A DNA stretch of 64,000 nt from Arcobacter siniprincipis (GTDB lineage Bacteria > Campylobacterota > Campylobacteria > Campylobacterales > Arcobacteraceae): assembly GCF_048571125.1 (NCBI RefSeq), contig NZ_CP182343.1, forward strand, positions 806,001-870,000. Direction: 5' to 3'. Positions 26,972 through 36,300 of this stretch are shown piece after piece (the stretch's first letter is position 1; each line of letters starts with the position of its first letter). Made by a program: the position numbers and the translations under genes. A model generated the notes under the pieces. The model made no database searches and was not told where the DNA came from. It saw only the letters and a list, made by a program, of their open reading frames with translations.

Positions 26972-28614
26972 TGAATAGTATTAATAATCTGGTTCATTTA
27001 TGTATAAAAAATAAAAAAAATAAAACAATAATACTTTTGGTAACTCTATTTGCCTTTTTATTTTCTGTATATTTACTTCCTTTAGAAGTTGTAAAAGCAA
27101 AAATGCTTCCAGGAAAAGATTCAAATACTTTTACGGTATATGTAGATTTACCAACAGGAAGTTCAATCTATCAGACAAAAAAAGTAACTGATGGTGTTGT
27201 TGGTGTATTACAAAAAGAAAAAGAAGTTTTAGACTCAGAAGTTTTTTTAGGAACTTCATCTCCCCTTGATTTTGCAGGACTTGTTAAAATGAGTGGATTA
27301 AAAAGTGGAGAGAACTTTGCAGAAATAGTTGTAAATATTTTAAAAAAGCATGATAGGGAAGAACCTTCATTTCTTATGGCTCAAAGATTAAGAATAGAGA
27401 TAAATAAAGTTGTTGAAAAAATCAATCCAAAGGCTACTATAAAAATGGTAGAACCACCAGCTGGTCCTCCTGTATTAGCAGCAATCGTTGCAGAAATTTA
27501 TGGAGATAATTATAACTCTATAGAAAAACTTGCAAGAAAAGTTGAAAAAGTTTTCAAAAAAACTGATGGCTTAGTTGATATTGATATTATTGGGGATGAT
27601 GATTATGAAAAGTATGAGTATATCCTTGATTATGAAAAAATAAAAAGACTTGGAATAAGAGTAAATAGTGTAACTGACTTACTTGAAACAGCATTTAATG
27701 GTAAAGTTGTAAATACTAAAAATTCATCAAAATATTCTACTCAAATTGATTTATTTATGAGAACAAAACAAAGAGATTTTGATGTGAATAATGCCTTATC
27801 ATCTTTAAAAGTAAAAAGCTCAAATGGTAATTTAGTGCCTTTAGTAAGTATTGTAAAAGTAAAAAAAGTAAAAAATGAAAAAACGATATATTCAAAAGAT
27901 TTGAAAACTATGTTAAATGTAGTGGCAGAAACAGATATGGTATCTCAAATCTATCCACTACTTGATGCTAGAACTTTTATAAAAGAGAATTTTGGTGATG
28001 AATATAAAGTGACAAGTGCAAATATGTTAAACCTTTGGCTTACAGATAAAAAGACAGGTGAAAAATTAAAGCTTGTTTGGGATGGAGAATTAAAAGTAAC
28101 ATTAGATACTTTTAGGGATTTAGGTGGGGCTTTTATAGCAGCACTTGTTCTTATATTTTTACTTATGGTTGTTTATTATAAAAACTTTGCTTTAAGTGGA
28201 ATTGTATTGTTATCAAGCTTCTTATCAATCATTGGTGTGATTTTTGGACATCTATTTGTAGATATAGTTACAACCCACACTTTCTTTTTAACAGCAACTT
28301 CTCTTATAGGTTTTATTGCTCTAATTGGTATTAGTTCAAGAAATGCACTTTTACTAATAGATTTTACAAAACATTTAGTTGCAACTGGAATAGAGAAGAA
28401 AGAAGCAATAGCAACATCTGCATCAATAAGAGCAAAACCAATTATTCTAACAGCTGCCTCGATTATCCTAGCTTCATTATTACTAGCAAACGATGCAGTT
28501 TTTGGAGGTCTTGGTGTCTCGTTAATCTTTGGAACAATAGCAGCAGTAATTGCATCAATTTTTGTTGTTCCTGTATTGATTGATAATATTGATGAAAGTG
28601 TTTTAAAAGCTTAA
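26971..28614 (+). CDS. RND efflux permease, C-terminal half (split gene)
   Basis: A 547-residue protein with TM7, the second large periplasmic loop and TM8-TM12 of an RND pump. It has its own ATG inside the TAATG junction. After TM7 it reads LPLEVVKAKMLPGKDSNTF, a normal RND second-half entry. TM10 carries IGISSRNALLLIDF, where Arg stands where many pumps have Lys. Together with the first half the length is about 1060 residues, the size of one intact RND permease. The break falls exactly between the two repeats, with no loss of sequence apparent. Confidence 0.88.
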   Translation: MNSINNLVHLCIKNKKNKTIILLVTLFAFLFSVYLLPLEVVKAKMLPGKDSNTFTVYVDLPTGSSIYQTKKVTDGVVGVLQKEKEVLDSEVFLGTSSPLDFAGLVKMSGLKSGENFAEIVVNILKKHDREEPSFLMAQRLRIEINKVVEKINPKATIKMVEPPAGPPVLAAIVAEIYGDNYNSIEKLARKVEKVFKKTDGLVDIDIIGDDDYEKYEYILDYEKIKRLGIRVNSVTDLLETAFNGKVVNTKNSSKYSTQIDLFMRTKQRDFDVNNALSSLKVKSSNGNLVPLVSIVKVKKVKNEKTIYSKDLKTMLNVVAETDMVSQIYPLLDARTFIKENFGDEYKVTSANMLNLWLTDKKTGEKLKLVWDGELKVTLDTFRDLGGAFIAALVLIFLLMVVYYKNFALSGIVLLSSFLSIIGVIFGHLFVDIVTTHTFFLTATSLIGFIALIGISSRNALLLIDFTKHLVATGIEKKEAIATSASIRAKPIILTAASIILASLLLANDAVFGGLGVSLIFGTIAAVIASIFVVPVLIDNIDESVLKA

Positions 28615-28630
28615 AATAACTGAAGAGTAT

Positions 28631-28660
28631 AAATAAGTAATAGAATTGATTTACTTATTT
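28631..28660. terminator. Bidirectional hairpin between the split RND operon and the hxlR-type gene
   Basis: A 10-bp stem (AAATAAGTAA with TTACTTATTT) around a 10-base loop lies between the two convergent stop codons. A second arm pair outside it (GAAGAGTAT at 28622-28630 and ATACTCTTC at 28669-28677) extends the structure into the end of the opposing gene. The stem ends in A/T runs on both sides. Confidence 0.6.
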
Positions 28661-28995
28661 ATCTCTCCATACTCTTCTGCCATTTCATCTCCCCATTTTG
28701 ATAATTGATAAAAAATCGGTATAAGTTTTTCACCATTTTTTGTTATTGTATATTCTACTTTTGGTGGTATGACTGGATAAACTTTTCTTGATATAAGGTT
28801 ATGTTTTTCCAAATCCCTAAGGGTTTGAGTCAACATTTTTTGTGTTATCTTTCCTAAAATTTTATGAATTTCATTATATCTCATAGTTCCCTTACTAAGA
28901 TGCCAAAGAACAAGTCCTTTCCACTTCCCAGATACGATATCTAGGACAAACTCAAATGAACATGTATAATCTTTTTCTTTGTATTTTATCTGCAT
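28651..28995 (-). CDS. HxlR family transcriptional regulator
   Basis: A 114-residue winged-helix regulator. The HxlR pattern is clear: YTCSFEFVLDIVSGKWKG at residues 10-27, MRYNEIHKILGKITQKML for the recognition helix, and LISRKVYPVIPPKVEYTIT for the wing. Cys12 is the conserved cysteine used in redox or electrophile sensing by some members (YodB, HypR). It is divergent from an old yellow enzyme gene, a common partner, and likely controls it and itself through palindromes in the intergenic region. Confidence 0.9.
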   Translation of the reverse strand: MQIKYKEKDYTCSFEFVLDIVSGKWKGLVLWHLSKGTMRYNEIHKILGKITQKMLTQTLRDLEKHNLISRKVYPVIPPKVEYTITKNGEKLIPIFYQLSKWGDEMAEEYGEINK

Positions 28996-29007
28996 TAGTA
29001 TCCTTTT

Positions 29008-29031
29008 GGTATGTATATACCTCTTGAGGTA
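29008..29031. promoter_or_regulatory. Overlapping inverted repeats, probable HxlR operator
   Basis: Two overlapping palindromes lie between the divergent genes. The first is GGTAT-GTAT-ATACC (29008-29021) and the second is TACCTC-TT-GAGGTA (29018-29031). A TTGACA box (29036-29041) directed at the oxidoreductase gene follows 4 bases later. HxlR regulators bind such dyads close to divergent promoters. Confidence 0.55.
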
Positions 29032-29089
29032 GTTCTTGACAATATAACATATAAAAGTTAAAGTTTCGAAAAAATAAAAGGAAATAGTT

Positions 29090-30154
29090 ATGAAAGAAAA
29101 TTCAATTTTATTCTCTCCTATTACTTTAGGAAATTTAACTTTAAAAAATCGTATTGTAATGGCACCAATGACAAGAACACAAGCTAAAAATAATATACCA
29201 ACAGAAGATATGATAAGTTATTATGATAGAAGAGCAAAAGGTGGCACAGCATTAATTATAAGTGAAGGAACATTTGTAAATCATGAAGTTGCAAATGGTA
29301 ATTTTGATGCTCCTGCATTTTATGGTGATGCTTTAATTATGTGGAAAAAACTAGTGGATAAAGTTCACGCTTCTGGGGCAAAAATAATGCCACAACTTTG
29401 GCATGCAGGAAACACAAGAAAACTAGGAGTATCTCCAAATGAAAATATGCTAAGTATTGGTCCAATGAATGAATATATTGAAGGTAAACAAACTGTAAGA
29501 GCTATGAGTCAAAATGATATAGATGAAGTAATTAAAGCATTTACAAAAGCTGTCCTTGATGCAAAGGAGTTGAATTTTGATGGAGTAGAACTTCTTGCTG
29601 CCCATGGATATTTGATAGATCAATTTTTTTGGGAAAAAACAAATCAAAGAACAGATAAATATGGAGGATCATTTACTAATAGATTGCGTTTTGCAAGTGA
29701 ATTAGTAAAGTCAATAAAAAAAGCAGTAGGAAAAGATTTTCCCGTAGTATTTCGTTTTTCACAATGGAAAACTGGATATTATGATGCAAAAATTGCTAAA
29801 AATAAAGAAGAATTAAAAGAGCTTCTTTTATCACTAGTTGAAGCAGGGGTTGATATTTTTCATGTTAGTGAGAGAAGATTTTGGATGCCAACTTTTAAAG
29901 AATCACCACTTACTCTTGCTGCATATGTTAAGAAAATAACAAATAAACCAGTAATAACAGTTGGAAATATTGGACTTGATGAAGATTTGGAAACTATTAA
30001 ATTAGTAGAAAAAAAACTACATGATAATGAGTTTGATATGGTTGCTGTAGGAAGAGCTTTGTTAGCTGATGCTAATTGGGTAAATAAAATAAAAGATAAT
30101 AGAATAAATGAAATCATTCCTTTTAATGAAGATTGTTTAAAAGTACTGTATTAA
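29090..30154 (+). CDS. NADH:flavin oxidoreductase, old yellow enzyme family
   Basis: A 354-residue FMN TIM-barrel ene-reductase. The N-terminus LFSPITLGNLTLKNRIVMAP is diagnostic, as are QLWHAGN (about residue 103), AAHGYLIDQFF and TDKYGGSFTNR. It reduces activated C=C bonds of enones or similar electrophiles. The downstream end has VGNIGLDED and MVAVGRALLADANW, matching FMN phosphate binding. It is divergent from an HxlR regulator, suggesting induction by electrophilic stress. Confidence 0.92.
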   Translation: MKENSILFSPITLGNLTLKNRIVMAPMTRTQAKNNIPTEDMISYYDRRAKGGTALIISEGTFVNHEVANGNFDAPAFYGDALIMWKKLVDKVHASGAKIMPQLWHAGNTRKLGVSPNENMLSIGPMNEYIEGKQTVRAMSQNDIDEVIKAFTKAVLDAKELNFDGVELLAAHGYLIDQFFWEKTNQRTDKYGGSFTNRLRFASELVKSIKKAVGKDFPVVFRFSQWKTGYYDAKIAKNKEELKELLLSLVEAGVDIFHVSERRFWMPTFKESPLTLAAYVKKITNKPVITVGNIGLDEDLETIKLVEKKLHDNEFDMVAVGRALLADANWVNKIKDNRINEIIPFNEDCLKVLY

Positions 30155-30226
30155 AATCAATGACATACTTGTTAATTTAAGAGCAAAGTAGTTAGAATTT
30201 TGCAAAATAAATATTAGGAATATACT

Positions 30227-30532
30227 ATGATAACATGTTATTTAAATTATATAATTGATGTAAATAAAATAAAAGAGTTTGAACATTATGCAAAATTATG
30301 GATTCCTTTAGTAAATAAGTTTGGAGGAACACATCATGGATATTTTCTTCCATCAGAAGGAAAAAACAATGTTGCTTTAGCTTTATTTACATTTCCAAGT
30401 TTAGCTACTTATGAAAAATATAGAAATGAATCTTTTGAAGATAAAGAGTGTATAGCTGCCTTTAAATATGCAGAAGATACAAATTGCATTATCAGTTATG
30501 AAAGAAGCTTTTTTAGACCAGTTTTTAGTTAA
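30227..30532 (+). CDS. NIPSNAP family protein
   Basis: A 101-residue small cytoplasmic protein with a dimeric alpha-beta barrel fold expected. Signature segments are INYIID-like ITCYLNYIIDVNKIKEFE at the N-terminus, GGTHHGYFLP at about residues 34-43, and ALFTFPSLATYEKYR. The function of bacterial members is unknown. It lies between an old yellow enzyme and an AlaX-type gene, all on the plus strand with short gaps, so it may be co-transcribed. Confidence 0.85.
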   Translation: MITCYLNYIIDVNKIKEFEHYAKLWIPLVNKFGGTHHGYFLPSEGKNNVALALFTFPSLATYEKYRNESFEDKECIAAFKYAEDTNCIISYERSFFRPVFS

Positions 30533-30554
30533 TAAGAAAATAAAAAGAATTAAA

Positions 30555-31193
30555 ATGAGTAATAAAGTATTTTGGAAAAATCCATATCAGACTGAATTAC
30601 ATACAAGAATAAAATCAATTGATGATAATAAGGTTGAATTAGAAGAGACAATCTTTTATGCTGAATCAGGTGGTCAAGAAAGTGATAAGGGAACAATCAA
30701 TGGCTTTGAAGTAATTAAGGCAGAGAAATCTGGTAAGTCAATTTTTTATACACTTGAATCAGCCTCTAATTTTGTTATTGGACAAGATGTATTAGTTAAA
30801 ATTGATTGGACTCGACGGTATAAACTTATGAAATTACACTTTGCGGCTGAAGTTGTATTAGAATTATTTTACAAGAGATTTACTAATCTCGAAAAAATAG
30901 GTGCCCACATATCTGAAAATAAAAGTCGAATAGATTTTGAATTGAATGAAAGCATATCTTCTTTGCTTTCTGAAGTTCAAGCAGAAGCACAAAGTTTAAT
31001 TGATGCAGATTTATTTATTGAAAGTGCTTATTCAGATGAGAAAAACGAACGAAGGTATTGGAAAGTTGAAGATTTTGCACAAGTAGCATGTGGAGGTACT
31101 CACTTGAAAAAAACATCAGAAGTAGGGCAATTGATTTTAAAAAGGAAAAATATTGGTAAAGGTAAAGAGAGAGTAGAGATTTATATTAATTAA
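30555..31193 (+). CDS. Alanyl-tRNA editing protein, AlaX-like
   Basis: A 212-residue stand-alone editing protein related to the AlaRS editing domain, which hydrolyses mischarged tRNA-Ala. The AESGGQESDKG segment (residues 36-46) and the C-terminal zinc pair Cys179/His183 (CGGTH) are conserved. The first zinc motif reads HFAAE (His95 to Glu99), where many AlaX proteins have HxxxH, so one ligand is changed. The ATG at 30555 is chosen because an upstream extension would run into the NIPSNAP gene. Confidence 0.85.
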   Translation: MSNKVFWKNPYQTELHTRIKSIDDNKVELEETIFYAESGGQESDKGTINGFEVIKAEKSGKSIFYTLESASNFVIGQDVLVKIDWTRRYKLMKLHFAAEVVLELFYKRFTNLEKIGAHISENKSRIDFELNESISSLLSEVQAEAQSLIDADLFIESAYSDEKNERRYWKVEDFAQVACGGTHLKKTSEVGQLILKRKNIGKGKERVEIYIN

Positions 31194-31251
31194 TATATAA
31201 GTTTAAATTCTAACTTTTCTCTCATGAATACCTAACGATTTTCGCTTCTTC

Positions 31252-31271
31252 ACTTTTTGGTGGCAAAAAGT
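31252..31271. repeat. Inverted repeat in the intergenic spacer
   Basis: ACTTTTTG-GTGG-CAAAAAGT forms a perfect 8-bp stem with a 4-base loop, just before the MATE remnant. It resembles short intergenic repeats seen in many genomes, but no second copy was noticed in this window. Confidence 0.45.
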
Positions 31272-31314
31272 AAAACCTGTGTTTTCACTCTCTTTGATAA
31301 AAAGCCACCAACCG

Positions 31315-31446
31315 TATCAAAGCCCATTAGCTTTAATGATTATTGCACTATCAAGAAGTTTTATTTTTTTAGTAATACCAATTGCAGAAGCGGTTACTTT
31401 TGTGATTGCAAGTGTGTTATTTAGAAAAGTTAGACAAAAAAAATAG
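31315..31446 (+). pseudogene. Eroded C-terminal remnant of a MATE family efflux transporter
   Basis: In-frame codons encode PLALMIIALSRSFIFL followed at once by VIPIAEAVTFVIASVLFRK and a stop at 31444-31446. These match the last two helices of MATE transporters, where about 20 residues normally separate the two blocks. The rest of the gene is absent, and the frame runs upstream into the inverted repeat with no start signal. The remainder of the 31194-31534 gap shows nothing else recognisable. Confidence 0.6.
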
Positions 31447-31534
31447 CTTGAGAATATATGTGTAAAAAGTGATATACTAGAAATTAAATACTTTTTGAGT
31501 TATAAATATCATGAAAAATAAAACTAAATCATTT

Positions 31535-32074
31535 TTATAATAGAAAAGTTTTCAAATCTTCGAAAATTTCTTTTTGTTCTTTCTCTGATAGATTGATGTA
31601 TTTTAAAGTCATAGAAGTAAACATTGCTTCTGAAAACAAGAAAGCTAATCTTAACTTTTTACCTTCATCTGTATTTGTATCAATTGATCCTAAAGCACTG
31701 CTATGCCAATCTTGTAATCCTTCGAAAACAGATTTGTCTTGCAAAAGCACAGTAATAACTTTAGATATCTTATCCAATTCTTCGTTGCTATTGTACTTTG
31801 AAATATATTCAATATGTGCTTTTAATTCGGAATATTTTGAATTCGTATCTTTTGACAAAATTTTTATTTGATGGTTATAATCATCATCATTCTTTTCAAA
31901 AACTGCTTTTATCATGGCCTCTTTATTTCCAAAAATATATTGAACACCACCTATTGAAATATTTGCTTTTTTAGCTACCTTTCTAATACTTAAACCAGAA
32001 ATACCTTCATTCAAAATAATATCTTCAATAATACTTATTAAATAATTTTTATCTATTTTATTTTTTGTACCCAA
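31535..32074 (-). CDS. TetR family transcriptional regulator
   Basis: A 179-residue repressor. The N-terminal helix-turn-helix (about residues 12-55, ILNEGISGLSIRKVAKKANI) is typical TetR, with a diverse C-terminal ligand domain. A TTG start is used; a GGAAG Shine-Dalgarno lies just upstream, and an ATG nearby is out of frame. It is divergent from a complete RND efflux operon and separated by 103 bases containing an 18-bp palindrome. By analogy with AcrR and CmeR it likely represses the pump and itself. Confidence 0.88.
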   Translation of the reverse strand: MGTKNKIDKNYLISIIEDIILNEGISGLSIRKVAKKANISIGGVQYIFGNKEAMIKAVFEKNDDDYNHQIKILSKDTNSKYSELKAHIEYISKYNSNEELDKISKVITVLLQDKSVFEGLQDWHSSALGSIDTNTDEGKKLRLAFLFSEAMFTSMTLKYINLSEKEQKEIFEDLKTFLL

Positions 32075-32145
32075 ACGCTTCCTTTTTTCATATCATATTA
32101 TTTAATAAAAAATTAAGACTACTTTAAATAGTATTCATGCCATTA

Positions 32146-32163
32146 AATACATACGTATGTATT
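32146..32163. promoter_or_regulatory. Perfect 18-bp palindrome, probable TetR operator
   Basis: AATACATACGTATGTATT is a perfect palindrome placed 15 bases before the adaptor ATG, between the divergent TetR and RND genes. It resembles the TACATACAT-type half-sites of AcrR operators. Binding there would block the pump promoter or early transcription. Confidence 0.7.
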
Positions 32164-32177
32164 GTAAAGGTTAATTA

Positions 32178-33332
32178 ATGAAATTTTGCTTAAAAGGTTT
32201 ATTTTTATTACTACTTACGATTCTTTTATTAGGATGTGGTAATCAAAAAAAGAATGACTTTTCGGAAGAAAAACAAAAAATTGAAGTTGGATATATAACA
32301 CTAAATAAACAAGAAGTTCCTTTTCAACAAGAGTTATCAGGAAGAATCAAAGCTATTTACAAATCTGAAGTTAGACCACAAATTGATGGTATTATAAAAA
32401 AACGACTTTTTAAAGAAGGAAGTTATGTAAAAAAAGATGATATTTTATATGTAATCGATCCCGATTCATATCAAGCTACTTATGAAGAAGCATTAGCAAC
32501 ATTAAAAAGTTCAGAAGCAAATTTAATTACACTAAAATTAAAGAATGAGAGATATAAAGAATCTGTAAAGTTTAATGTGATATCTAAACAAGAAGCAGAT
32601 GATGCCAAAGCTGCTTATTTACAAGCAATTGCTTTGGTTGAACAAAATAAAGCTTTGGTAAAAAGTGCTAAAATTAATTTAGATAGAACAAAAATAAAAG
32701 CACAAATCTCAGGCTTTATTGGAATATCTAATTACACTGTTGGTGCCTTAGTCTCGCAAAATCAAGCAAATGCATTAACTACAATACGAGATACAAATAA
32801 AGTATATGTAGATTTAAGTCAATCTAACAATCAACTATTTAAATTAAAAAAATTAAATAAAGATAGAATAAAAGAAGATAAAATAAATGTAAATATCATT
32901 TTGCCAGATGACACCGTGTATAAACATACTGGAAAACTCAAACTTCAAGAAATATCAGTTGATGAAGATACTGGATATGTAACTTTAAGAGCAGAATTCC
33001 CAAATCCAGATGGAGAATTATTAGATAATATGTTTGTAAATACGGTAATTGAGAGTGGTAGTTCTAGTGCTTTTTTAGTTCCCCAACAAGCCGTTACTTT
33101 AGATGCAAAATCTAATTATATTGTTACTACCATTCAAAAAAATAATACTACTGAAACAAAAATAATAACCGTAATAAGAGCAATAGGCAATAAATGGCTT
33201 GTAACAGATGGTATTTCTCAAACAGATAAAATTATAATTGAGGGTCTAAATAAAATCAATGAAAAAAGTATTGTTATTCCAAAAGATCTTAACAATTTAT
33301 ATGTAGATAACTCAAAAGCAGAAGTAAAATGA
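32178..33332 (+). CDS. RND efflux periplasmic adaptor lipoprotein (AcrA/MexA/CmeA-like)
   Basis: A 384-residue adaptor. A lipoprotein signal peptide ends at ILLLGC with lipidated Cys20. Domains in order are the barrel-sandwich half (SEVRPQIDGIIKKRLFKEG), the coiled-coil hairpin (about 95-165), the second half (IKAQISGFIGISNYTVGALV), a beta-barrel and the membrane-proximal domain (VPQQAVTLD). It joins the downstream RND pump to the outer-membrane channel. It overlaps the pump gene by 4 bases (ATGA). Confidence 0.93.
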   Translation: MKFCLKGLFLLLLTILLLGCGNQKKNDFSEEKQKIEVGYITLNKQEVPFQQELSGRIKAIYKSEVRPQIDGIIKKRLFKEGSYVKKDDILYVIDPDSYQATYEEALATLKSSEANLITLKLKNERYKESVKFNVISKQEADDAKAAYLQAIALVEQNKALVKSAKINLDRTKIKAQISGFIGISNYTVGALVSQNQANALTTIRDTNKVYVDLSQSNNQLFKLKKLNKDRIKEDKINVNIILPDDTVYKHTGKLKLQEISVDEDTGYVTLRAEFPNPDGELLDNMFVNTVIESGSSSAFLVPQQAVTLDAKSNYIVTTIQKNNTTETKIITVIRAIGNKWLVTDGISQTDKIIIEGLNKINEKSIVIPKDLNNLYVDNSKAEVK

Positions 33333-36300
33333 TAGCTCGTTTTTTTATTAATCATCCTATTTTTGCATGGGTAATATCTTTACTTATAATGTTATTAGGA
33401 TTACTTTCTATAAAAAATTTACCAGTAGAACAGTATCCAGATATTGCTCCTCCTACAATTAATATTCAAGCAACATACGCTGGAGCAACAGCTAAGACTA
33501 TTGAAAATAGTATCACTCAACTTATAGAAGAAGAATTAACTGGATTAGATGGATTATTGTATTTTTCTTCAACTAGTCAAACAGGAAGTTCAAGTATAAA
33601 TGTTGTATTTGAAAAGGGTATAGATCCAGATATTGCTCAAGTTAAAGTAAATAATAAGATTCAACAAGTACTTCCAAGACTTCCAGAAGATGTTAGAAAA
33701 GAAGGGGTTAGTGTTGTAAAATCACAAGATGATTTTCTTATGATACTTAGTATGCATGATGAATCAGGAAAATCAAGTGAAAATGATATTTCAGATTATT
33801 TAATCACCAATATAAAAGATGGACTTTCTAGAATAAATGGTGTTGGTGGAGTTGAACTTTTTGGTTCAGAATATGCAATGAGAGTTTGGATAGATCCCAA
33901 AAAACTTAAATCTTATAATCTAATGCCTTCAGATATTAATAATGCAATTTTAAAACAAAATGCACAAGTATCTGCAGGAAGTATTGGAGCAAGACCACAG
34001 GTAAAAGGTCAAGAGTTAAATGCAGATGTTGTATCAAGAAGTAAATTAGAAAATGCAAAAGAGTTTGAAAATATTGTAATAAAAAGTAATAAAAATGGTG
34101 CAGATGTTCTTTTAAAAGATGTTGCAAAAGTTGTATTAGGTAGCAATGATTACTCTTTTATATCAAAAAATAATGGATATCAAGCAAGTGGTATAGGTAT
34201 AAAATTATCTTCTGGTGCAAATGCTGTTGATGTAGCAAAAAGAGTTAGAGAATATTTGTCATCATTTGAGAACTCTTTACCAAGTGGATACATAATTTCA
34301 TATCCTTATGATACAACTATTTTTATTGAAGAATCTATAAAAGAAGTTGTAAAAACACTCTTTGAAGCTGTGTTTTTGGTGGTTGTTGTAATGTTTGTTT
34401 TTCTAAATAGTTGGCGTGCGACTATAATCCCTGCTATTGCAGTACCCGTGGTACTGCTTGGTACCTTTGCTATTTTGAATTTTTTAGGATTTACAATAAA
34501 CTCTTTAACTATGTTTGCAATGGTATTATCCATAGGTTTATTGGTTGATGATGCTATTGTTGTTGTTGAAAATGTAGAAAGGAATATGAGAGAAAAAAAG
34601 CTTTGTGCTAAAGAAGCAACTATTATAGCAATGGATGAAATCACGAGTGCTTTAATTGGAGTTGCAACTGTACTTTCTGTAGTATTTTTACCAATGATAT
34701 TTTTTACAGGTTCTACTGGAATTATATATAAACAATTTGCAGTTACAATTATATCTTCTATGGTTTTATCCGTTGTTGTAGCATTGACACTATCTCCTGC
34801 TATTTGTGCTACCTTTTTAAAACCTCATAATCCAAATAAAAAGAGTAATGATGTACTTGATTGGTTTAATAGAAAATTCAGTAATTTAACAAAAAAATAT
34901 AAATCAGGAATTTTTAAATTTATTAATGCTCCTATCAAATCACTTGTTGCTTATATTGCAATAATAGCTGTAAGTATTTTATTTTTTATAAAATTACCTA
35001 CGGGATTTATACCACCTGAAGATCAAGGTGATTTGATGATTCAATTTACCCTTCCAGCTGGTGCAAGTACAACACGTTCTGAAAATACTGAAAAAATAAT
35101 AAGAGATTATTTTTTAACAGAAGAAAAAAGTAATATAAATTCTATTTTTTCAATTGTTGGTTTTACTTTTTCAGGAAATGGACAAAATGGAGGATTAGGA
35201 TTTGTTGAGTTAAAAAATTGGGATCAAAGAGCTGGTATAGAAAATAGTGCAGATTCCATTGCTAATAGAGCAATGATGAAGTTTACAGATAATAAGTCAA
35301 AATATTTTATAAGAGATGCGCAAGTATTTGTAATGAATCCATCTTCTGTTCCTGGTTTAGGTAATACAGATGGCTTTGAATTTCAATTGCAAGCTGGTGC
35401 TAAAATGACAAGAGATGATTTATCAGTAGCAAAAAATTCTTTACTAAAAGAAGTAAATTCAAATAAACTGATAGTAAATGCAAGAGTTGAAGGAACTGAA
35501 GAGACACCAAAATTAAAACTTGATTATGATAAGAAAAAAATCTTTTCATTGGGATTATCTTATGATGATATTGATAATACCCTAAATACAGCTTGGGCAG
35601 GTTCTTATGTTAATGATTTTATTGATAAATCAAGAATAAAAAGAGTCTATGTACAAGCTGATGCAAAATATCGATCTAAACCTGAAGATTTATATCAATG
35701 GAATGTTAGAAATAATGAAAATAAAATGGTCTCTTTTGAAGAGTTTACTAATATCTCTTGGAAAAAATCTGAGAAATCATTGACAAGATATAATGGCTTA
35801 GCTTCTTATTTAATTCAAGGTGAAGCTGCTTCTGGCGTAAGTTCTGGAGTTGCAATGGATGAGATGGAAAGATTAGCAAAACTTAATAATAAAGATACTA
35901 AATATGCATGGAGTGGCTTATCTTATCAAGAAAGATTGTCAAGCGGTCAAGCTATATATTTATACGCATTATCTTTAGTTGTTATATTTTTATGTTTAGC
36001 TGCTTTATATGAGAGTTGGAGTATTCCTTTTTCTGTTTTATTAGCTGTACCATTAGGAGTTGTTGGAGCCGTTATTGCAGTATATTTTAGAGGATTGAAC
36101 AATGATATATATTTTCAAGTTGCACTTTTAACAACAATTGGATTGGTCTCTAAAAATGCAATATTGATAGTTGAGTTTGTTGAAAATGCTTATAAAAAAG
36201 GTGAATCATTAACAGTTGCAGCAGTAGAAGGAGCAACTTTGAGATTTAGACCAATAATTATGACTTCATTAGCTTTTATTGCTGGTATTATTCCTTTAGC

